IMG/VR virus record: IMGVR_UViG_3300009425_000021
Coordinates: 1 to 52,991 of that record
Origin: a virus
Strand: one strand, 5' to 3'
Length of the DNA stretch: 52,991 bases
Part shown: one piece after another, positions 8,434 through 16,727 of the stretch
Layout: each line of letters opens with the position of its first letter
How positions within the stretch are numbered: position 1 is the stretch's first letter
Position numbers and translations under genes: made by a program
Notes under the pieces: generated by a model
The model's input: only the letters and a program-made list of their open reading frames with translations
The model's database searches: none
Told to the model about the DNA's origin: nothing

Positions 8434-9574
8434 CATAACAGCAGTATTGGTACTGTTGCTTACACCAAATCTAAGTGCCGCTGAGAGCATCGGCGGCATT
8501 ATTGAACAAAGTGGAGCAACTGGAAGTATTGTGAGATTGTCAGGCGAAGAACTGGCGGCAAGTATTTCAGCTGATATTGTAAGTTATGATGAAGTGGAAA
8601 CAACAAATGGAAGACTAAAAATTGAGTTTCTTGACAAAACTCAGGTTAGTCTGACAGAACACACTTACATGGAAATAGACGAATATGTTTTCGATCCGGA
8701 TCCGAGTAAAAGTAAGATGGCATTAAATTTTGTACAAGGAACAGCCAGGTTTGCCACAGGCAGTTTAGGGCTTGTAGCAAAAGAGAACATAACAATCCAA
8801 ACTCCTACAGCAAGTATAGGGATTAGGGGAACAGATTTTACTACCACAGTCGATGAACTGGGTAGAAGTTTAGTAATATTATTACCAGACGAAGATTGCA
8901 CAGATAGAGTTGCATTAGAGGAAGGTTGTGCTCCAAGTGGCAGTATAACTGTAACTAATGAAGGCGGCACAGTAATATTAGATGAAGCCTACCAAGCAGT
9001 TATGGTAAGCACACTTGAAACAAGCCCAACTCAGCCTGTTGTACTACTAGATATAAATTTAAATATGATAGACAATATGTTTATTGTAGCAGAACCAAAA
9101 CAGATTACAGAAGCAAAAGAAGAACAAGTACAAGAATTAAAAGGCGACAACGGATTATTAGACTTTGATGGCTTAGATGCAAATGCAATTGAGCAAGATG
9201 TTTTAGCAGATACGACAGAAGATTTAGACTACACAGAATTAGATATAGATTTATTAAATGTAGACTTCCTAGTAGACTTGTTAGACATAGTAGAAAAAGC
9301 TAATTCTGGATTAGACGATGAAGGCGGAGACTCAGGCAGTGGCACAAATAAATTAATAGGTGCTGTATACGGAGTTAATCCTGGAAATCAATTTAATATT
9401 ATTCCAGATTTAGATGGCAAAGTATTTTTTCTTAGGCAAGTAAGCAATACAATTAGTATTAAATTACAAAAAGGATCCGTAGCACAGCTAGATATAAAAG
9501 ACGGCGATATAGGAGACACTATTATATGTTTAAGTAGTTGTGAAAACATATTAATAAGTATTACACAAGAATAA
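8402..9574 (+). CDS. FecR-domain secreted protein, 390 aa
   Basis: The signal peptide is about residues 1-27 (a hydrophobic run ending LSAAES). A FecR domain follows (roughly 45-200), with the family signature TPTASIGIRGTDF. FecR domains are periplasmic sensor or ligand-binding domains, and outside iron signalling are found with CHASE2 cyclases and secretion genes. The second half is acidic and Leu/Asp-rich. The C-terminus (CLSSCENILISITQE) shares the Cys-pair plus ISxTQ ending of the neighbouring curlins, which suggests it may be handled by the same export or assembly machinery. The start overlaps the upstream curlin by 32 bases. A start further downstream would lose the signal peptide, so the ATG at 8402 is kept. 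Confidence 0.85.
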   Translation: MHQLVLNRLINITAVLVLLLTPNLSAAESIGGIIEQSGATGSIVRLSGEELAASISADIVSYDEVETTNGRLKIEFLDKTQVSLTEHTYMEIDEYVFDPDPSKSKMALNFVQGTARFATGSLGLVAKENITIQTPTASIGIRGTDFTTTVDELGRSLVILLPDEDCTDRVALEEGCAPSGSITVTNEGGTVILDEAYQAVMVSTLETSPTQPVVLLDINLNMIDNMFIVAEPKQITEAKEEQVQELKGDNGLLDFDGLDANAIEQDVLADTTEDLDYTELDIDLLNVDFLVDLLDIVEKANSGLDDEGGDSGSGTNKLIGAVYGVNPGNQFNIIPDLDGKVFFLRQVSNTISIKLQKGSVAQLDIKDGDIGDTIICLSSCENILISITQE

Positions 9575-9575
9575 T

Positions 9576-10499
9576 ATGAATATAGATGAAAAATTAAATA
9601 ATATGAAACCAAAAGATACTCCTTTACTTGTAATAGGATATATTATACTGGGTATGTTTTTATTAATGCCTTTAACAGCAACAGCCACAGATAACGAAGT
9701 ACAATTGGATCAAAACGGCGATGATGTTATTATTGGTATAGGTCAAGAAGGTTTAAATAATAGTGTTGATGTTGATTTAGGATTAACCCACAGTGATAAT
9801 AATATTTTAAGAGCACACCAAGACGGTGATAACAACGATATATTTTTTAGCACAGACGGTGATAGCAACGAAATATCAATATTGCAAACTGGACGACTTA
9901 ACGAAATTGGCTGGACCAATGCGTGGGGATCAGGCATAAACTGGGGCGGAGACTTAGACGGCGATAACAATACTTTAGCCTTTCAGCAACGTTGTTCCCG
10001 TGGTGCCGCATGTGGCAAATCAGATATAGGATTTCACATTAAAGGAGACTCCAACACAGTTCGATACGGACAAGGAGTTTATATGGCAAGCTCAACCAAT
10101 ACCGCATTTTTATACGATACCGACGAGGGCGGAAACCATACAACAACGTTAGACATTCACGGCGACAACAACACTCTTACTGGATACCAACGTAATGGAT
10201 CCATAAATGCTTACAGTGGTCATACCGCAAATTTATACCTGTACGGAGATAATCAAACACTCCATGCCGTTCAAGAAACCGACGGAGCAAAGACACTAAA
10301 TTATACCAGTAACGTGGATGGAACAGTTGGCAACATTAGACAAACTCATCACGGAGCCCACACAGCCACAGTAGTGCTAAACGGCACTTACCCAACTAAT
10401 ATAACTTTACTTCAAAATTCAACAACAGCACAGTCATACTCGATAACACAAAATTGTGTAACAGCAGGCGGCTGTACTATTTCGGTTACACAAGAATAA
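9576..10499 (+). CDS. Curlin-repeat secreted protein (CsgA/CsgB-like) 2
   Basis: An N-terminal hydrophobic export signal ends near TATATDNE (about residue 38). Two starts are possible. ATG 9576 adds nine residues before a second ATG at 9603, which would give a more usual signal peptide. Curlin-like units follow: LDQNGDDVIIGIGQEG, AHQDGDNNDI, DGDSNEISILQTG, DGDNNTLAFQQ, HGDNNTLTGYQ, YGDNQTLHAVQE. The core G-D-N-N-x-L/I-x-x-x-Q is repeated more regularly than in the first curlin, so this is the better candidate for a fibre subunit. The C-terminus carries CVTAGGC and ends ISVTQE, like the FecR protein. It closes the curli operon and is followed by a sigma70 promoter. Confidence 0.87.
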   Translation: MNIDEKLNNMKPKDTPLLVIGYIILGMFLLMPLTATATDNEVQLDQNGDDVIIGIGQEGLNNSVDVDLGLTHSDNNILRAHQDGDNNDIFFSTDGDSNEISILQTGRLNEIGWTNAWGSGINWGGDLDGDNNTLAFQQRCSRGAACGKSDIGFHIKGDSNTVRYGQGVYMASSTNTAFLYDTDEGGNHTTTLDIHGDNNTLTGYQRNGSINAYSGHTANLYLYGDNQTLHAVQETDGAKTLNYTSNVDGTVGNIRQTHHGAHTATVVLNGTYPTNITLLQNSTTAQSYSITQNCVTAGGCTISVTQE

Positions 10500-10503
10500 T
10501 CGG

Positions 10504-10532
10504 TTGACATAGTACGATTTCTGTACTATAAT
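10504..10532 (+). promoter_or_regulatory. Sigma70-type promoter for 10540-11038
   Basis: TTGACA (10504-10509) and TATAAT (10527-10532) are both perfect and 17 bases apart. The expected start point, about 10539, falls on or next to the ATG at 10540. Confidence 0.85.
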
Positions 10533-10539
10533 ATAACTT

Positions 10540-10740
10540 ATGAAACACATGATCAAGTGGTTAAAAATATCTGCGGGTATAAATATATACCTTAGCTTCA
10601 TACTAACATTAGTCTTAGTAGCACTTATGGTGGATATTGGGCTAGATAGTTACTGGCACGGCGCAGACTTCAAGAATAGTATCATAGAAGAACTGCATAA
10701 CGCGGATGAACTAAAACGAAATGAGAACAACACAGGATAA
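10540..10740 (+). CDS. Small membrane protein, 66 aa
   Basis: One long hydrophobic helix (about residues 12-32) with a short basic N-terminus and an acidic, charged C-terminal tail. The perfect promoter just upstream puts the transcript start at or within a base or two of this ATG. The mRNA may therefore be leaderless, or translation may begin at the second ATG (10549). No clear Shine-Dalgarno sequence precedes either. The gene overlaps the next by 20 bases. No family is recognised. A small single-helix protein of this type could be a lysis accessory or an envelope modifier. Confidence 0.6.
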   Translation: MKHMIKWLKISAGINIYLSFILTLVLVALMVDIGLDSYWHGADFKNSIIEELHNADELKRNENNTG

Positions 10741-11038
10741 ACTTAATACTGCAATAGTTCAGTATAAGAGATCCATACAAGTGTTGTTGATACTTCCGCA
10801 TGGTGTACTATTCACAATACTTTTTCCCACTTTTGTATTTAATGTTATAGCCTGTACACTTATAATTATAATTTTCTGGATGTGGTGCGACTTAATTTAT
10901 TATATAGAAGAATCAAATAGAAATCAGATATTAGGCCTAATAGATACATGTACTAACGACCAAACCAAAGACATTTTGTGTTATGAATTATATTTGCATG
11001 ACCAAAATAGCATCTTTGGAGACCCACTAATTAGATAA
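10721..11038 (+). CDS. Two-helix membrane protein, 105 aa
   Basis: Two adjoining hydrophobic segments (about residues 19-38 and 41-62) with short polar ends suggest a hairpin in the inner membrane. A cytosolic-looking tail contains ESNRNQILGLID. It overlaps the previous gene by 20 bases in another frame, suggesting translational coupling. Size and topology fit a phage holin or superinfection-exclusion protein, but no family motif proves either. A late promoter motif lies across its end, for the lipoprotein gene downstream. Confidence 0.6.
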   Translation: MRTTQDKLNTAIVQYKRSIQVLLILPHGVLFTILFPTFVFNVIACTLIIIIFWMWCDLIYYIEESNRNQILGLIDTCTNDQTKDILCYELYLHDQNSIFGDPLIR

Positions 11039-11041
11039 ATA
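11034..11041 (+). promoter_or_regulatory. T4-type late promoter for the small lipoprotein gene
   Basis: GATAAATA overlaps the stop codon of the preceding gene and lies 53 bases before the ATG at 11095, which has its own AAGGAG ribosome site. Confidence 0.6.
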
Positions 11042-11094
11042 ATATATGTAATAATAGCAGATGGCTTTATTACCTTATATATAAGGAGACGGAT

Positions 11095-11373
11095 ATGAAC
11101 AATTTAGTATCTTTTTTCGGTTTAATTCTTTTATCAAGCATCGTAGGATGTGCCTCAGTTGGTGGCGCCTGGAATGCTGGTACAGAGATTGTCACAGGAA
11201 CAGTTGACTCTGTTGTGGGCGGAGCCGCCACAATGGCAGTAGCGATTACTGATGATGTTCGAAACATTGCAGACGTAACTATTGACACAGCACAAGGTGT
11301 TGTTAGAACAGTTGCAGAAAATGTTGATAAACAGACTGATGAATTACAAAAAGACAAAGAGCCGGGAAAGTAG
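11095..11373 (+). CDS. Small lipoprotein, 92 aa
   Basis: The N-terminus is a lipoprotein signal with lipobox IVGC (Cys19), followed by a Gly/Ala/Val-rich middle (TGTVDSVVGGAATMAVAI) and a charged helical end. A strong ribosome site (AAGGAG) precedes the ATG. The small, Ala/Val-rich lipoprotein recalls entericidin-like or spanin-like phage lipoproteins, but the resemblance is only general. The frame one base back stays open from 11340 to a TAA at 11496 and reads like protein, so either the sequence has a frameshift or the protein is extended by -1 frameshifting (see findings). Confidence 0.7.
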   Translation: MNNLVSFFGLILLSSIVGCASVGGAWNAGTEIVTGTVDSVVGGAATMAVAITDDVRNIADVTIDTAQGVVRTVAENVDKQTDELQKDKEPGK

Positions 11374-11502
11374 GTAACTTTTCTCTTTTCAGAAAAGAGA
11401 AGGAAAAGGAACTCACAGCACAGGAATTAGTTTTGCTTTTCAAACAGAACCAAGAAAAGTTAGAACAATACTGTACAGCTAACCCAACAGAATGTTAACA
11501 CT

Positions 11503-11534
11503 AAAGCACTCGCAAGAGTGCTTTTTTGTTTTTT
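11503..11534 (+). terminator. Intrinsic terminator after the lipoprotein gene
   Basis: AAAGCACTC and GAGTGCTTT form a 9-bp stem around GCAA, followed by a T-rich run. It separates the lipoprotein unit from the next late promoter at 11539. Confidence 0.92.
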
Positions 11535-11538
11535 AAAC

Positions 11539-11546
11539 GATAAATA
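11539..11546 (+). promoter_or_regulatory. T4-type late promoter for the Asn/Thr-repeat gene
   Basis: GATAAATA lies directly behind the terminator and 91 bases before the ATG at 11637. Together they form a clean boundary between transcription units. The leader 11552-11636 holds no gene I can support. Confidence 0.65.
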
Positions 11547-11636
11547 CTTGTACATAATAACACAGGGTTTACTTATAACACCACACAAACACACCTAAGC
11601 GAACCAACAAAAGCACAGTACCCTAAAGGAGAAAAA

Positions 11637-13070
11637 ATGAAGATAAGAATCTTATCAGCATTAGCCTTGATTGGGTTAATGACGACAACGGGTACATTAC
11701 AAGCCCAAGCCACTGGCACATGTACAGCAGGCACCCAGTATTGTGAAGCAAGTACAACGGATACTACAAGTACCACCACAACTACTGCAACTAATAATAA
11801 TACGAATACTTCGACCAATACAAATAATTCGACGAACACGAATACCAACGCAAACACAAACACGAATACTTCGACTAATACAAATAATTCAACTAACACG
11901 AATACTTCGACAAATAATAACACCAACGCAAATACGAACACGAATACCAACGCGAACACAAACACGAATACCAACACGAATACCAACGCGAACACAAACA
12001 CGAATACCAACACCAACAATAACACCAACAATAACACCAACGCAAACACAAACACGAATAATTCGACCAATACGAATAATTCGACCAACAGCAACACCAA
12101 TAATAATACTTCGACGAATAATAATACCAATAATAACACCAACAATAATAATAATACGTCGACAAGTACAAATAATAACGTGTCAAGCGGTGGAACGAAT
12201 AACACAAATGCTAACACGAATAACAACACCAATACCAACAATAGTACTTCGAACAATACTAACACCAATAATAACACCAGTGATAGCACGGTAAACAGTA
12301 CAAGTAATAATACGAATACTAACAACAGTAATATTGATCAAAATGTTAACTCGAATAGTACTAGTAACAATACTAACACCAATAATAACAATAACAATTC
12401 GACCAGTGAAAATACCAATAACAATAATAACACGTCGACTAGTGACAGTAATGTAACAACTGACAACACGTCAGAAAGCAACAATACTAACACCAACAAT
12501 AATACTAACAAAAACGAAAACATCAATAAGACTGACCAGACTATTAAACAAGAAATAACAACTAAGGCTCCACCTGCTAGTGCTATAGCACCAAGTATAG
12601 GTTCAAGTTACTCACAAGACTTATGTACAACTGGTATATCAGGTGCTTTCCAAGGACAGGTATTTGGACTAAGTGGCGGTAAGAGTGTAAGAGACATGAA
12701 CTGTGAACGTATCAAGTTAAGTAAAACAATATACGATATGGGTATGAAAGTTGCGGCAGTTAGTTTAATGTGTCAAGACGAACGTGTATTTAAAGCAATG
12801 GAAATGGCTGGAACGCCTTGTCCTTATATGGGATCAATTGGCGATGCGGCTACTAAGCAATGGGCAGAGAATAGCGATGAACGAGCAGATGCTAAACGTG
12901 GATGGTTCGGCAAAAAGAAAAGTAACAGGTCATCAGCTGAAGTAGACTCGAGTGTACTTAACTCAGGCGAAGACTTTGAAAAGTTCATGAAAAAATGTCG
13001 TAAGAAATCAGGCAAAGGCAAGAAGAAAAGTAAAGGCCAATGTGAGGCAGAGTGGGAATCAAACACTTAA
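11637..13070 (+). CDS. Secreted Asn/Thr-repeat protein, 477 aa
   Basis: The signal peptide runs to about residue 23 (LQAQA). A short Cys-containing segment (CTAGTQYC) follows, then roughly 250 residues made almost entirely of Asn, Thr and Ser (about 48-300). The C-terminal globular domain (about 315-477) contains LCTTGISGAFQGQVFGLSGG, MNCERIKLSKTIYDMGMKVA and VSLMCQDERVFKAM, and ends in a Lys-rich stretch. I recall similar Asn/Thr tracts joined to this domain in other marine phage hypothetical proteins, but no function. The linker is probably extended or amyloid-prone, and the conserved Cys residues suggest a disulfide-bonded extracytoplasmic domain. It starts from GGAG and overlaps the next gene by 19 bases. 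Confidence 0.85.
   Translation: MKIRILSALALIGLMTTTGTLQAQATGTCTAGTQYCEASTTDTTSTTTTTATNNNTNTSTNTNNSTNTNTNANTNTNTSTNTNNSTNTNTSTNNNTNANTNTNTNANTNTNTNTNTNANTNTNTNTNNNTNNNTNANTNTNNSTNTNNSTNSNTNNNTSTNNNTNNNTNNNNNTSTSTNNNVSSGGTNNTNANTNNNTNTNNSTSNNTNTNNNTSDSTVNSTSNNTNTNNSNIDQNVNSNSTSNNTNTNNNNNNSTSENTNNNNNTSTSDSNVTTDNTSESNNTNTNNNTNKNENINKTDQTIKQEITTKAPPASAIAPSIGSSYSQDLCTTGISGAFQGQVFGLSGGKSVRDMNCERIKLSKTIYDMGMKVAAVSLMCQDERVFKAMEMAGTPCPYMGSIGDAATKQWAENSDERADAKRGWFGKKKSNRSSAEVDSSVLNSGEDFEKFMKKCRKKSGKGKKKSKGQCEAEWESNT
11785..12525 (+). repeat. Degenerate AAY/ACN triplet repeat (Asn/Thr codons)
   Basis: About 740 bases built from AAT/AAC and ACN/TCG triplets with short recurring blocks such as ACGAATACCAAC. 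The frame is kept throughout. The opposite strand appears open only because the repeat lacks stop triplets on that side, so no gene is called there. Confidence 0.9.
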
Positions 13071-16000
13071 TAACAGCCCTTGCTGTAGGCATACTAACTT
13101 TATTTCCTACAGTATCTGAAGCCAACGGTGGATATACCAGTGGTGGGAATGATTATCCTCTGGTAAATCTTGTCGACAATTATTACAATGGTAATTCTAA
13201 CAACTCTATACTATGCCAAGGCGCCGCAGATGAAACAGGCTGTAATATCGCATTTGGTATTGGCTTTGACTTCGAATGGCACGGCGAAACATTTACCCAT
13301 GGATTAATGAGTACTAATGGTTGTTTAAAACTGTTGAAGTCAAGTGCGTTTAGCAGTAGTGATTACTGTAGTTATGATGTAAAGCATCTAAGTGCTTCTT
13401 CCGGAACAAACGATACACTATTCCCTTTCTGGAGTGACTTAGACTTAGGCACGATATACGATACTCAAGCACCTCATAACAGCACAATGCTCTTTAATAT
13501 TACAGGCAACTTTGCTACATTTGGTTGGTACTACATGCGTGAGTATGGTGTAACAGCAGATACAGATCAGTTTGATCCGCAGTATCCAAACGCACATAAT
13601 ACGTTTGAAGTAGTACTTTTAAATCAAAACTGTTCTGATTGCCCTGGTGATGAAACAGATGAAAATGATGACTATGCTTACATATACGGCAACTTAGAAA
13701 TAAACCATTCCAATGTTTTAATTGGAGAAAAGAAAAACGAGGACAACTTTAACGAAGCATACTTTTTCAGTGATAACAGTTATTGTGCTGATTGTGTTAA
13801 TCCAAATGATGGAACTTTAGGACGTTACTTGTTTATATGGGACGACTATGATAACGGAACATTAGAAGGTGGAGCCATATACAAAGATGGCAACGGAATA
13901 CAACCAACAGAATGCGAAAGCGACCCTCTTTATAGTACAGCATGTAGTTTATATAGTGTAACTTTTTTAGCACAACAATGCGGGTTCGATAGTTCATATA
14001 GTCCAGACTGTGTAGGATACTTTGTTGACTTAGAAGATATGTACGATGATCAAGAGGCATGTTATAACGATCCAAACTTACCACAATGTGCTGGATTAGG
14101 TATTTTTGATACTACCTCTCAATTTGATTATGCTACAGGAAACACAGGCCCTTATTATAATCCAAACGATTTTGGCAACATGGACGGTTACGATCCTAAC
14201 ACAGGATTAGTAACACAAAGCGATGGTTCACAAATTAGTATCCAAGGTGATTACTATTCAGACGGATACGATCCTAACGCGGATTACGACAGCATGAATT
14301 CAAATACTGGCGATGACTTTTATATGGACTCAACCGGTGTGTATACTCCTAATCAATATGACCCAATGGAAGATGATGATATACAGTACGAATATTTAAA
14401 TGAAGAACAAAAAATGTTAGTTGATCAAGGTTTAAGTCCGCAAGAAGCAACATTAATCACAATGGGTACGCAAGATATAATAGCACTAGGCCATGATCCG
14501 GACATACAGTTTAGCGGCAACAATCCAGGTGATTTCGTAATAGATAAACTGGGCGGATTAGAAAATTATGATTTAGAACTACATGATGACGCCATGCAGG
14601 CACAGGCAAACGCAAATGGATTTGAAGATAATTATATTGACAGTGATATCTGGGCAACAGAAGAATACATACTACAAGAAGAACAATGGGAAGCAGAGTT
14701 TGAAGCAGAGTTTGGTGTAGAAGCATACAGTTGGACATCAAAAGAATGGTATGATTATGATGTAAAAACTGCTGGGCAAGACCAAGTGGATGAGTGGTAC
14801 GGCAAAGATGTGGTATTTGACGAGCGTGGAGAAATGCAATGGGAATCATTTGATATGATGCTGGATGAAGATTATGCTTATGAAGTATATGAAGTTTATT
14901 CAGACGAAGAAGACCTAATGTATGAAAATATGTTAGCAGATGATATCCAACGAGAAAAATGCCCTACTTGTGAACTTGAAGAATTTTTTGACTTATCAGA
15001 AGATGAGTTAATAGCATTTGAGAACGAAAGAATGTATGAGGAAGAAGCATACTTTGACCTTGATCCAAAAGAGGCATTCGAAGCCTTTATTAAAGAAGAA
15101 GGATTAGAGGACATACTAAGTGTAGACGAATTAGACGAATTTAGAAATGAAGTGTATGCTGACATGGAACAACATGAAGAACAGCATACAGAACAGTATC
15201 AAGAAGGCCCGGGTGATTATCAGGTAGCAAACTCTTCCACACCAAAAGCACAAGAACAACGAAAAGAACAGCAACAAGAACAACAAAAAACAGACACGCA
15301 GTTTCTTAGTAATGCTGGTTCAGGTGTAATGAGTGTTAGTGTAGCAGAATTTAATTTAGACTTTAACAGTGGCGATGGCGGCAGTACACAGGAAGTAGTC
15401 GAAGAACTTATTGCTGATATTATAGATGATGGCTCGGGTAGTGTTGACGATGGCTCAGGTAGTGTTGACGATGGCTCCGGCAGTAGTGGCAACGACGGCA
15501 GTAGTAGTTATGCCCAAAGCAATGACGGTTCAGGCCAATCGCAAAATTCAGATGGTAGCCAAGACAGCGGACAAGGAATGTTAGCACAAGAAGATACAAG
15601 TGGTGATAGTTTCTTCCAAGAACAAATAGAGCAAAGCATGGGACAAGAAAGTTTTAGTGCTACAACAAGTGTAACAGAATCATTTGACACTGGTGCATTT
15701 TCAGTTGCTGAAAGTTCAGCAGATGCACAAACAGTACAACAAGAAGAGACACTACAGTTTGTAGAAAATTTCGACGATGGGACTAGTGGCATAAGTGGAG
15801 CAGACATACAGTTTGAAGATGAACTAACCACAGCATTAAGTAGTGGCACAGGATTAACAGAATTCCTAAGCCAGGCACCAGCAGATTACAGCAGGTTTGA
15901 AGTTGAAGCGCCTACGTTCCAAGAGCAAAGACAATCAGACGCAGTAGAAAGTTTAGCAGATACAATGGGAGCAACAGTTGCCGCGGCAAACCTACAAGCA

Positions 16001-16279
16001 GAATTAGACACAATACAAGCAGGCAATGAGGGCTCCAGTGAATATGGTGACCAAACTATTGCAGTTGCTTATATTGGTTATACAGCAGGCTTTAGTGAGT
16101 ACACTAGCCAAATACAATTAGCAGACCAACAAGCATGGTATGGTAGTTCGCAAGTGTACAAAGGACAAAAGAATGTTGATAACGTACAGAGTTTTTATAT
16201 GATGGCTGGAAATACTCAAGAAAAACTAAAAGCAATGATAATCAGCCAATACAAATTAAAAGAAAAACAGGAGAAATAA
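13052..16279 (+). CDS. Large secreted NIDO-like, acidic protein, 1075 aa
   Basis: The start is GTG at 13052, with GAGG upstream, inside the end of the preceding gene. A signal peptide (about 1-24, ending SEANGG) is followed by a roughly 250-residue domain with features of extracellular NIDO (nidogen-like) domains: IGFDFEWHGETFTHGLMSTN, LFPFWSDLDLG, ATFGWYYMREYG and TFEVVLLNQNC. Several Cys pairs (CSDCPGD, CADCVN) fit a disulfide-bonded secreted protein. The middle and C-terminal parts are very acidic and rich in Gln/Glu/Asp/Tyr, with a short repeat GSVDDGSGS. Such domains usually occur in adhesins or matrix proteins. With the preceding Asn/Thr protein it looks like part of an extracellular structure. 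I do not recognise a specific family beyond the NIDO resemblance. Confidence 0.75.
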   Translation: MGIKHLITALAVGILTLFPTVSEANGGYTSGGNDYPLVNLVDNYYNGNSNNSILCQGAADETGCNIAFGIGFDFEWHGETFTHGLMSTNGCLKLLKSSAFSSSDYCSYDVKHLSASSGTNDTLFPFWSDLDLGTIYDTQAPHNSTMLFNITGNFATFGWYYMREYGVTADTDQFDPQYPNAHNTFEVVLLNQNCSDCPGDETDENDDYAYIYGNLEINHSNVLIGEKKNEDNFNEAYFFSDNSYCADCVNPNDGTLGRYLFIWDDYDNGTLEGGAIYKDGNGIQPTECESDPLYSTACSLYSVTFLAQQCGFDSSYSPDCVGYFVDLEDMYDDQEACYNDPNLPQCAGLGIFDTTSQFDYATGNTGPYYNPNDFGNMDGYDPNTGLVTQSDGSQISIQGDYYSDGYDPNADYDSMNSNTGDDFYMDSTGVYTPNQYDPMEDDDIQYEYLNEEQKMLVDQGLSPQEATLITMGTQDIIALGHDPDIQFSGNNPGDFVIDKLGGLENYDLELHDDAMQAQANANGFEDNYIDSDIWATEEYILQEEQWEAEFEAEFGVEAYSWTSKEWYDYDVKTAGQDQVDEWYGKDVVFDERGEMQWESFDMMLDEDYAYEVYEVYSDEEDLMYENMLADDIQREKCPTCELEEFFDLSEDELIAFENERMYEEEAYFDLDPKEAFEAFIKEEGLEDILSVDELDEFRNEVYADMEQHEEQHTEQYQEGPGDYQVANSSTPKAQEQRKEQQQEQQKTDTQFLSNAGSGVMSVSVAEFNLDFNSGDGGSTQEVVEELIADIIDDGSGSVDDGSGSVDDGSGSSGNDGSSSYAQSNDGSGQSQNSDGSQDSGQGMLAQEDTSGDSFFQEQIEQSMGQESFSATTSVTESFDTGAFSVAESSADAQTVQQEETLQFVENFDDGTSGISGADIQFEDELTTALSSGTGLTEFLSQAPADYSRFEVEAPTFQEQRQSDAVESLADTMGATVAAANLQAELDTIQAGNEGSSEYGDQTIAVAYIGYTAGFSEYTSQIQLADQQAWYGSSQVYKGQKNVDNVQSFYMMAGNTQEKLKAMIISQYKLKEKQEK

Positions 16280-16280
16280 A

Positions 16281-16712
16281 ATGGCAGAAGTAGAATATGC
16301 AGGTGTAAAAATGAGTGGTTCAAAACTCATGATTATACTTCCTTTACTTGGTACTTTAATTGGTGGGCTATGGGGAGGCTTTGAACTCTACAGTAGACTA
16401 CTTGATGCTGAAGAAAAATTAGCAAACTTACAACCAGAAGCAATTCAGCAAGAGTTAGCAAATATTCGTGAACTTACTGATATTATCAAAACAGATTTAA
16501 GGGATGATATTACTATTGCAATGGATTTAGCAAGAGCAACAGATAAAACATCAGCTGAAACACAACGAGAAATTAGAAACGATGTGTATGCTATGGAACG
16601 TGACATGAATACACGTTTTAAAGACATGGATACAGAAACTAGAGAGCTAAGAAAAGAACTGGAAGAAAAGATAATGACTATACTTGAAAATCCACTCAAC
16701 GACACTGAATAA
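16281..16712 (+). CDS. Membrane-anchored coiled-coil protein, 143 aa
   Basis: One N-terminal membrane helix (about residues 14-36, KLMIILPLLGTLIGGLWGGF) is followed by a long coiled coil to the end (ELANIRELTDIIKTDLRDD, RELRKELEEKI). It is placed one base after the NIDO-like gene and has a good AGGAGA site. It has the same general plan as the two small proteins at the front of the curli operon (5484, 5780), so anchored coils bracket this island. Its function is unknown. It may tether an envelope complex. Confidence 0.7.
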   Translation: MAEVEYAGVKMSGSKLMIILPLLGTLIGGLWGGFELYSRLLDAEEKLANLQPEAIQQELANIRELTDIIKTDLRDDITIAMDLARATDKTSAETQREIRNDVYAMERDMNTRFKDMDTETRELRKELEEKIMTILENPLNDTE

Positions 16713-16714
16713 CA

Positions 16715-16722
16715 GCTAAATA
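16715..16722 (+). promoter_or_regulatory. Late promoter placing the start point on the cyclase ATG
   Basis: GCTAAATA ends five bases before the ATG at 16728. With T4 spacing, transcription would begin at the A of the ATG. No Shine-Dalgarno sequence is present. Confidence 0.65.
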
Positions 16723-16727
16723 CTGTT

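Noticed and set aside
11573-12325. Long minus-strand open frame rich in Leu/Val opposite the Asn/Thr tract
   Set aside because: It exists only because the triplet repeat has no stop codons on that strand. It has no ribosome site and a sequence that just mirrors the repeat.
11785-12525. Repeat region considered as a CRISPR-like array
   Set aside because: The units are short degenerate triplets in frame with a coding sequence. There are no unique spacers of constant length.
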